From contig CAJOIG010000164.1 in assembly GCA_905234575.1 (NCBI GenBank), forward strand, positions 1-5,177: DNA of 5,177 nt. Direction: 5' to 3'. The stretch is from an uncultured Oscillospiraceae bacterium. Its GTDB lineage: Bacteria; Bacillota; Clostridia; Oscillospirales; Oscillospiraceae. Below the pieces are notes generated by a model that was not told the origin of the DNA, did not search any database, and was given only the letters and a program-made list of their open reading frames with translations. Positions 1 through 4,079 of the stretch are shown one piece after another (positions within the stretch are counted from its first letter, which is position 1; every line of letters begins with the position of its first letter). A program made the position numbers and the translations under genes.

Positions 1-265
1 GGTCCACCACCGTGCCGGGCAGACCCGAGTGCAGCTTCCGCACCCGGTCCTGGGGGGCGGAGGCCCAGAAGCGCGCCCGCTCCAGGTCCGAGCCCGCCGT
101 CTGCCGGAAGAACTGCTCGAGCTCCGAGGGCTCTCCCCGATACCACAGCCTGTTTTTGAGGACGTTCATCTCGAACGTCAGCGGCTCCCGAATGTTCACC
201 CAGCGCTCCGGCGCCGGCGTCATGCGGCCCCAGCGCAGGGGCCAGTGTTCTCGCAGCCATCCCAT
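1..265 (-). CDS. Phage portal protein, N-terminal part (runs off the window)
   Basis: The portal forms the ring at the head vertex through which the terminase pumps DNA. Only the first 88 codons are present; the reading frame is open to the window edge. The start is the ATG at 265-263, four bases after the end of the large terminase gene. An AAAGGAG ribosome site at 285-279 lies inside the last codons of that gene, 13 bases from the ATG, a little longer than ideal. Visible residues include a stretch reading EPLTFEMNVLKNRLWYRGEP followed by SELEQFF, and later KLHSGLPGTVVD. The 'LKNRLWYRGEPSELEQF' pattern is what I know from the start of SPP1 Gp6-like portal proteins of Firmicutes phages. Position straight after terS-terL is the standard place for a portal gene. 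Family assignment comes from motif memory plus gene order; the rest of the protein cannot be seen. Confidence 0.8.
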   Translation of the reverse strand, partial: MGWLREHWPLRWGRMTPAPERWVNIREPLTFEMNVLKNRLWYRGEPSELEQFFRQTAGSDLERARFWASAPQDRVRKLHSGLPGTVVD

Positions 266-268
266 TGT

Positions 269-1645
269 TTACGATCCGCTCCTTTCTGTGCCGATCTGAT
301 TTTCATAGGGCAGCCATGCGTACTGCACGGCGTTGATCATGTGGTCGTTCCCGTCCTCGGGGGTGTTGTCCATGTCCTCCCGCCAGCTGTAGGTCTCGAG
401 CTCCCGGAGGTACACGGGGCAGCACTCCGTCACGAAGAAGCAGGGCCCGCACCCGGGAGACAGCCAGCCGAGCTGCCGGTTCACCCGGTCGATGATCCGC
501 TCCTTCTTCCAGGCGGGCAGGAAGGAGTAGACCGAGCCGTGCAGCCGCTTGTATTTGGCGGCCTCCGTAACGGTGGCCTGGTCCGCGCTGTCGATGAACG
601 CCCGGGCCGCGAACCCCCAGGCCGTTCGGCAGCGGTCCAGGAAATCCGCCAGGTTCCGCACCGTGTCCGACGGCGCCAGGGGCACGCCCAGGGCGGCGTT
701 GTTGTATACGCGCTCGTCCAGCACGACGCAGCGCCCGCGGTTCGTGATGCCGAGAAAGGCCATGGCGATGGTGTCCGGCGAGCGCTGGGAATAGGCCGTG
801 TCCACCCCGCAGGAGAAGCGCACGAAGCGCTCGGCCCCGTCCCGGTCGTCGGTCCCGGGAAGGAAGGCCCGCGCCTGCTCGGCGGTGAGGACGTGGGTCC
901 GGCGGTCGAAGTTCGAGAACACCAGGCCCGCCGCCCGGCCCCGCAGGCCCTGGATCTTGTTCTTCCAGAGCTTCGTCCCCTCCGGGACGTTCCGGCGGAT
1001 GCGCTCGATCTTCTCCTCCGTCAGGGCGATGTTGTCCCGGAAGGTGAAGAACCAGTGGGTCCAGCCGGGCTTCGCCTCCCGGTCGAGCGCCGCGAGGATG
1101 GAGGGCGGCGTGTCCCCCGTCCAGGCCGGCAGGGGCCGGGAATGGTCCACGAACTCCCGGTACACCGGCAGGGAGGGGTCGTCCGGGTTCAGCGTAGCGA
1201 GGAGATAGTCGCAGCGCATGGCCGCCTCCCGCACGAAGTCGATGTCCGCGACGTTGATCTCGTCGATGTACAGGCAGCCGTACTGCCCGCCGAGAGCCTT
1301 CTTCCACCGCCGGGACGAGTCGTACCCCAGGATGTAGATGATCTTGTCTCCGCCGGGGGCGTGGAACACGAGGTGGGGCAGGCGCTCGCCGCCGACGCCG
1401 TTGCCGTTGTATTCCACCAGCGGCCCCCATTCCTCCAGGATGCCGTGCTCCTTGTTCAGCAGGTTCTTCTCGATGACGCCGGTGTCGAGCCCGGCCAGGA
1501 TGTGCTGGTCCCGGTCGCTCTCCGCCGCCTCCAGCATGAACTTCAAGAGCCCCACCGTGGTCTTGCCCGCCGCCGTGACGCCCTCGAGGAACTCCGCCTG
1601 GGCCCGGTGGTCGAGGAACGCCTGGTACTTCGGTCCCAGCCTCAT
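269..1645 (-). CDS. terL: Phage terminase large subunit (packaging ATPase-nuclease)
   Basis: This is the motor that cuts concatemeric phage DNA and drives it into the prohead using ATP. The 458-residue length is normal for SPP1/PBSX-type large subunits. The N-terminal ATPase shows a Walker A motif GVTAAGKTT (residues 22-30), a Walker B CLYIDE (124-129, with D128 and catalytic E129) and a coupling motif LLATLNP (148-154). The C-terminal RNase H-like nuclease shows three well-placed acidic residues: D282 in CGVDTAYS, D352 in AFIDSAD and D434 in DGNDHMINAVQYA. All expected catalytic residues are therefore present and the gene looks functional. The ATG at 1645 overlaps the terS stop as ATGA, with only a weak GGGGA ribosome site upstream, so translation is probably coupled to terS. 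The portal gene follows directly. The long open frame on the opposite strand here is a high-GC shadow. Confidence 0.95.
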   Translation of the reverse strand: MRLGPKYQAFLDHRAQAEFLEGVTAAGKTTVGLLKFMLEAAESDRDQHILAGLDTGVIEKNLLNKEHGILEEWGPLVEYNGNGVGGERLPHLVFHAPGGDKIIYILGYDSSRRWKKALGGQYGCLYIDEINVADIDFVREAAMRCDYLLATLNPDDPSLPVYREFVDHSRPLPAWTGDTPPSILAALDREAKPGWTHWFFTFRDNIALTEEKIERIRRNVPEGTKLWKNKIQGLRGRAAGLVFSNFDRRTHVLTAEQARAFLPGTDDRDGAERFVRFSCGVDTAYSQRSPDTIAMAFLGITNRGRCVVLDERVYNNAALGVPLAPSDTVRNLADFLDRCRTAWGFAARAFIDSADQATVTEAAKYKRLHGSVYSFLPAWKKERIIDRVNRQLGWLSPGCGPCFFVTECCPVYLRELETYSWREDMDNTPEDGNDHMINAVQYAWLPYENQIGTERSGS

Positions 1646-1875
1646 GACGGCGTTCCCCGTTCCCGCCGCTGCTGCAGGAGCTCCTCGAGCTTCGACTGTT
1701 CCGCCGCGAGGCCGTCCTCGCCCGGCGGGTCCTTCCAGAGCCCGAGGTGCTTCCCCAGCAGCTCCAGGGCCTTCATCCGTTCGCTCGGCTTCGCCTCCGG
1801 CTCCTCGAAGGCGATCGCCGCCAGCGCCCGGACGATCTGATCCGCCGTGACCGCCGGTTTCTTCGTTCGGGGCAT
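1642..1875 (-). CDS. terS: Phage terminase small subunit, unusually short
   Basis: Small subunits recognise the phage packaging site and hand the DNA to the large subunit. This protein has only 77 residues, against the roughly 120-200 usual in the family. Residues 29-48 contain KPSERMKALELLGKHLGLW, a pattern I recognise from the C-terminal half of Firmicutes small terminases. Residues 11-25 (ADQIVRALAAIAFEE) resemble the helix that normally precedes it. A charged tail (about 51-77) with a short helix, SKLEELLQQRRER, ends the protein. No helix-turn-helix DNA-binding domain can be seen. The ATG at 1875 is favoured because a near-perfect GGAGGTGAT site lies just upstream; an ATG at 1880 overlaps that site. 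It is the first gene of the leftward operon and overlaps terL by four bases. Function is inferred from the motif and from adjacency to terL; a natural short variant or a truncation are both possible. Confidence 0.82.
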   Translation of the reverse strand: MPRTKKPAVTADQIVRALAAIAFEEPEAKPSERMKALELLGKHLGLWKDPPGEDGLAAEQSKLEELLQQRRERGTPS

Positions 1876-1878
1876 CCC

Positions 1879-1887
1879 ATCACCTCC
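1879..1887 (-). promoter_or_regulatory. Strong ribosome binding site of terS
   Basis: On the minus strand the sequence GGAGGTGAT sits so that GGAGG is seven bases before the ATG at 1875. It pairs over nine bases with the 3' end of 16S rRNA, so initiation should be strong. It decides the start: the other ATG, at 1880, lies within the ribosome site itself and is too close to be used. Confidence 0.85.
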
Positions 1888-1891
1888 GTTC

Positions 1892-1906
1892 TACAAGTTT
1901 CTTGGG
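1892..1906. promoter_or_regulatory. Putative repressor operator O1 (imperfect copy)
   Basis: The sequence TACAAGTTTCTTG (1892-1904) repeats exactly at 1953-1965. Its core CAAG-TTT-CTTG is an inverted repeat with a three-base spacer, as expected for a dimeric helix-turn-helix repressor. It lies just downstream of the predicted start of the leftward terminase transcript (about +6 to +18), so a bound protein would block promoter clearance or early elongation. The outer bases of the palindrome are lost here (GGG instead of GTA), suggesting weaker binding than the other copy. Function is inferred from symmetry, duplication and position. Confidence 0.6.
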
Positions 1907-1915
1907 ACTGCGCTA

Positions 1916-1944
1916 ATCATAATACAGTAATCTTGGATTGTCAA
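1916..1944 (-). promoter_or_regulatory. Leftward sigma-A promoter of the terminase operon
   Basis: On the minus strand, TTGACA at 1944-1939 is followed after exactly 17 bases by TATGAT at 1921-1916. This is a perfect -35 and a five-of-six -10, with transcription expected to start near 1909-1910. That gives a leader of about 35 bases before the terS ATG. The -35 box is overlapped by a palindrome-like stretch CTTG-N6-CAAG (1932-1945), and putative operators lie on both sides, so the promoter is probably repressed in the lysogen. Confidence 0.72.
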
Positions 1945-1978
1945 GTGTTTTTTACAAGTTTCTTGTAGTTTGTTCTTG
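1942..1978. repeat. Putative operator cluster with 13-base spacing, including perfect palindrome O2
   Basis: A perfect 15-base hyphenated palindrome, TACAAG-TTT-CTTGTA, occupies 1953-1967 (centre 1960) and is the best candidate operator. A second match to the core, CAAGTGTTTTT at 1942-1952 (8 of 11 bases, centre 1947), lies 13 bases to its left. A half-site TTCTTG at 1973-1978 lies where a third core centred on 1973 would end, 13 bases to the right, and runs into the -35 box of the repressor promoter. Three sites at equal steps between two divergent promoters resemble the operator arrays of CI-type switches. The central palindrome is directly visible; the flanking sites are weak matches and are inference. 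Confidence 0.55.
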
Positions 1979-2003
1979 ACAGCCCTACGCTTTTCTATAT
2001 AAT
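1976..2003 (+). promoter_or_regulatory. Rightward sigma-A promoter of the repressor gene
   Basis: TTGACA at 1976-1981 and TATAAT at 1998-2003 match consensus exactly, with a 16-base spacer. Transcription should begin around 2009-2011, leaving a leader of roughly 15 bases that holds the AAGGGGGTG ribosome site. The -35 box abuts a putative operator half-site, so the repressor may regulate its own gene. It is arranged back to back with the leftward terminase promoter. Confidence 0.8.
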
Positions 2004-2025
2004 GAAAGGTGAAGGGGGTGCGCTT

Positions 2026-2772
2026 ATGAGCTTTGGCAGCCGATTGCGCGAAAGGCGCGAGGCGTTGGGCATGAAGCAGAGCGAGCTTGGCCGTCTGCTT
2101 GGCGTCACGGGCTCGGCCATCGGCAACTACGAGACCGGCGTCAGCTCTCCGAAGGCGGAGGTCCTCTGCCGCGCGTTCGACGCTTTGGAGTGCGACGCGA
2201 ACTATCTTTTTCAGGACGCCATGTCCTCCTCCCGGGGCGAGGTCCTTTCCCTGCGGGAGCAGGCGCTCCTGCGCAAGTATCGCGCGCTGGACGAGCACGG
2301 GCGCGGCCTTCTCGACCTGATCGCCGACAAGGAGCGCGAGCGCGTCGTCCTGCCCGCCGCCGAGGCGTCGCCCCGGACGCGGATCATTCCCCTGCTGGGC
2401 AACTCCTTCGCCGCCGGCGTGGGCGAGCCGGATTTTGGCAACGCCCTGGAGGACTATGCCGTCCCCGCCGACACCCGCGCCGATTTCGCCGTGCGTGTGA
2501 ACGGCGACAGCATGGAGCCCTGGCTCCCGGACGGCTCCATCGCCCTCGGCGTGAAGGGCACGCCCCGGGACGGCGACGTCGCCGCCCTGATGGTGGACGG
2601 CGCGTTCTACGTCAAGCAGATCTGCATCGACGCCCTGGGCAATCTCTATCTGTTCTCCCTCAACCGCGCGCGCGCGGACCTGGACCTGACGGTGCGGGCG
2701 AGCGCCGGATCCAACGTATCCTGCTTCGGCACCATCGTGCTCGAGAAGCGCCTGCCGCTTCCTCTCCGATAA
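2026..2772 (+). CDS. CI/LexA-like phage repressor: XRE helix-turn-helix plus S24 autoprotease
   Basis: This 248-residue protein has the two-domain layout of self-cleaving phage repressors. Residues 3-60 form an XRE-type helix-turn-helix (RLRERREALGMKQSELGRLL, then VTGSAIGNYETG). Residues about 118-240 are a LexA-like S24 peptidase: Ala130-Gly131 in SFAAGVGEP is the likely cleavage site, Ser162 in GDSMEPWLPDG the nucleophile and Lys197 in FYVKQ the general base, 35 residues apart as in the family. It should hold the prophage silent and be inactivated by RecA-stimulated self-cleavage after DNA damage. An in-frame ATG at 2002 lies inside the -10 box, upstream of the expected transcript start, so the ATG at 2026 is chosen; its AAGGGGGTG site is well placed. 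It is divergent from terS and shares the operator-rich gap with it. Host LexA is unlikely because LexA has a different N-terminal winged helix. Confidence 0.92.
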   Translation: MSFGSRLRERREALGMKQSELGRLLGVTGSAIGNYETGVSSPKAEVLCRAFDALECDANYLFQDAMSSSRGEVLSLREQALLRKYRALDEHGRGLLDLIADKERERVVLPAAEASPRTRIIPLLGNSFAAGVGEPDFGNALEDYAVPADTRADFAVRVNGDSMEPWLPDGSIALGVKGTPRDGDVAALMVDGAFYVKQICIDALGNLYLFSLNRARADLDLTVRASAGSNVSCFGTIVLEKRLPLPLR

Positions 2773-2804
2773 AAACCATTTGACCATAGAAAGGAGCCCC
2801 TGCC

Positions 2805-3860
2805 ATGATTTGTCAGCATTGTGGAAGTGTCATCCCCGACGGGTCCCGATTCTGCACGGAATGCGGTTCTCCCGTCGCCGCGCCCGCCGCACCTCCGGCG
2901 GCGCCCGAGCCGGAGATCGCTCCCGCGAGCGTTCCCGCGCCGGAAACGAGCTTCATCCCCACCAGCATCCCGGAACCCGAGACCGAATTCATCCCCACCG
3001 GCGTCCCCGAGCCCGCGACGGACTTCTTCTCCACCGGGATCCCCGCGGACGCCCCCTCTTCCGAGGAGGCGCCGGAGGAGATCCTCCCCGACATCCCGGA
3101 GGTGGAGATCCCCTCCTTTGACGTCCCCGCGCCCGAGCCCGCCGCGGACTGGAATATCCCCGCGTCCGAGCCCGAGCCCGCCCAGAGCTGGTCCGTTCCC
3201 GAGCCCGAGCCTGCCGCGAGCTGGTCCGCTCCCGCGCCCGAGCCTGCCCAGAGCTGGTCCGCACCCGCGCCCGAGCCCGCCGCCCCCGCGGCGCCCGCCG
3301 GAAACGCCTTCGGTTACACGGAGATCGGCAGCGGCGCCGCCTCGCCGCGTCCCGCCGCTCCCGTGCGTCCCGCGCCGGACGGCGCGAAAAAGCCCATCAC
3401 CAGGCAGTGGTGGTTCTGGGCGGCCATCGCCGCCGTCGTGGTGATTCTGGTGATCGTTCTCATCGCCTCCGGCGGCAAGGGCAAGTCCAAGGGCAAGCCC
3501 GCCGTGAATGTCAGCGAGCCCACGACCAGCTCCGTCAGCGTGCGTGACTCCATCAACGCGCATAAATCCGGCGCTCCGGCCGACGCCGAGCCCGCCGGGC
3601 CCATGACCTACGACGAGTACGTCGCCTATGTCGGCGAGTACATCGACCGCCGCTATGCCTCCCAGGGCTACGACTACTACATCGAAGGCGAGGAGGACTA
3701 CGACGGCGCGGGCAACATCTGGGTCGAGGTGTACCTCTGGCGTGACGACACACTGCCCACCGCCGAGGACGCCTATAACGACGATCCCGCGGCGCTGGCC
3801 GACTGGATCGCCCTGACGAACGACGTGGCCGAGGCCGACGGTGAGCTCTATCCGGTCTGA
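2805..3860 (+). CDS. Zinc-ribbon, proline-rich, single-pass membrane protein, C terminus cut by a frameshift
   Basis: The function is not known. The protein opens with a zinc ribbon (C3-X2-C6 and C17-X2-C20, CQHCG and CTECG), followed by about 170 residues rich in Pro, Glu and Ala with two kinds of tandem repeat. A membrane segment then spans residues 203-222 (WFWAAIAAVVVILVIVLIAS), flanked on the far side by Lys/Gly-rich sequence. The remaining acidic, Tyr-rich region (about 265-351) probably forms an extracytoplasmic domain, with the ribbon and linker in the cytoplasm; this orientation is inferred. Zinc-ribbon plus membrane-segment proteins of this design are common in clostridial genomes. 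A clear AAAGGAG site lies eight bases before the ATG. It follows the repressor by 32 bases with no terminator visible between, so some co-transcription is plausible. The frame ends early at TGA 3858-3860, while matching sequence continues in another frame to 3988; intact length would be about 394 residues. Confidence 0.85.
   Translation: MICQHCGSVIPDGSRFCTECGSPVAAPAAPPAAPEPEIAPASVPAPETSFIPTSIPEPETEFIPTGVPEPATDFFSTGIPADAPSSEEAPEEILPDIPEVEIPSFDVPAPEPAADWNIPASEPEPAQSWSVPEPEPAASWSAPAPEPAQSWSAPAPEPAAPAAPAGNAFGYTEIGSGAASPRPAAPVRPAPDGAKKPITRQWWFWAAIAAVVVILVIVLIASGGKGKSKGKPAVNVSEPTTSSVSVRDSINAHKSGAPADAEPAGPMTYDEYVAYVGEYIDRRYASQGYDYYIEGEEDYDGAGNIWVEVYLWRDDTLPTAEDAYNDDPAALADWIALTNDVAEADGELYPV
2943..3050 (+). 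repeat. Three tandem 12-residue repeats in the zinc-ribbon protein
   Basis: Three 36-base units (2943-2978, 2979-3014, 3015-3050) encode ETSFIPTSIPEP, ETEFIPTGVPEP and ATDFFSTGIPAD. The consensus is [E/A]T-x-F-[I/F]-x-T-[S/G]-[I/V]-P-x-x. DNA identity falls across the units, so the duplication is not very recent. The segment belongs to the cytoplasmic linker between zinc ribbon and membrane segment. Confidence 0.85.
3129..3284 (+). repeat. Tandem 11-residue Pro-Glu-Trp repeats in the zinc-ribbon protein
   Basis: Four 33-base units (3129-3161, 3168-3200, 3201-3233, 3234-3266) plus a partial fifth (3267-3284) encode [A/E]PEPA[A/Q]xW[S/N]xP. Two extra codons (Ala-Ser) separate the first two. 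Each full unit keeps one tryptophan. The last units are nearly identical in DNA (for example GAGCCTGCC and AGCTGGTCCGC recur), indicating recent expansion and potential for copy-number change. Confidence 0.85.
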
Positions 3861-3988
3861 ACGACACCATCATCCTGAACCTGGTGGATCAGGAGGACTA
3901 CGAATACCTCCTGGCCTTCACGGACAGCGGCGAGATCGTCTACGACCAGGTCACCGAAATCGACCTCTGGGGCTGGGACGAGGAATAA
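3845..3988 (+). pseudogene. Displaced C-terminal tail of the zinc-ribbon protein (other frame)
   Basis: Directly after the premature TGA (3858-3860), the frame one base back reads from CTG at 3857 as LNDTIILNLVDQEDYEYLLA and continues to a TAA at 3986-3988, ending in WGWDEE. The acidic, Tyr-rich composition matches the region before the stop, and the joined sequence reads smoothly as DGELYPV-LNDTII. This frame is itself blocked by a TGA at 3842-3844, so the change must lie between 3845 and 3858; a single missing base near 3856 would explain it. There is no start codon with a ribosome site for an independent gene. A sequencing or assembly error, or a true frameshift mutation, are both possible. 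Confidence 0.75.
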
Positions 3989-4000
3989 ACAAAAAAACGA

Positions 4001-4042
4001 CCACAGGCCCACATTTGTCTTCTGCGGGCCTGTGGTTTGTGT
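4001..4042 (+). terminator. Rho-independent terminator after the zinc-ribbon gene
   Basis: A perfect 10-base stem, CCACAGGCCC (4001-4010) and GGGCCTGTGG (4026-4035), encloses a 15-base loop and is followed by TTTGTGTT. It begins 12 bases after the TAA at 3988, supporting that position as the original gene end. On the opposite strand the same stem is followed by a longer T-run (from the A-tract at 3991-3997), so it could also stop leftward transcription. Confidence 0.85.
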
Positions 4043-4048
4043 TACAAT
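4040..4048 (+). promoter_or_regulatory. Extended -10 promoter of the exported beta-helix gene
   Basis: TGTTACAAT is an extended -10 element (TGn followed by TACAAT at 4043-4048). No good -35 box stands 16-18 bases upstream, where the terminator's right arm lies, which fits an extended -10 promoter. Transcription would start near 4055, giving a leader of about 25 bases holding the AAAAAAGGAG ribosome site. Confidence 0.6.
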
Positions 4049-4079
4049 GGACGCATCAAGAAAAAAGGAGAACACCGCT

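Noticed and set aside
29..1840. 603-codon open frame on the plus strand
   Set aside because: It lies antisense to terS and terL, which have full motif support. Its Pro/Arg/Val/Leu-rich translation is what high-GC codon bias yields on the opposite strand.
1892..1967. CRISPR or transposon end repeats
   Set aside because: Only two exact 13-base copies in direct orientation, each internally palindromic, within a promoter region; the pattern fits protein-binding sites better.
2002..2025. Upstream in-frame ATG for the repressor
   Set aside because: The ATG overlaps the TATAAT box and would lie before the transcript start; the ATG at 2026 has a well-spaced ribosome site.
1891..2787. 298-codon open frame on the minus strand
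   Set aside because: It runs antisense through the repressor and then through the promoter and operator region; no ribosome site or recognisable domain.
2646..3563. 305-codon Gly/Arg-rich open frame on the minus strand
   Set aside because: Antisense to the repeat-rich linker of the zinc-ribbon gene; the low-complexity Gly-Arg composition is a by-product of the Pro/Glu/Ala codons.
3850..3860. Programmed ribosomal frameshift site
   Set aside because: No X-XXY-YYZ slippery heptamer and no obvious downstream pseudoknot; a missing base is simpler.
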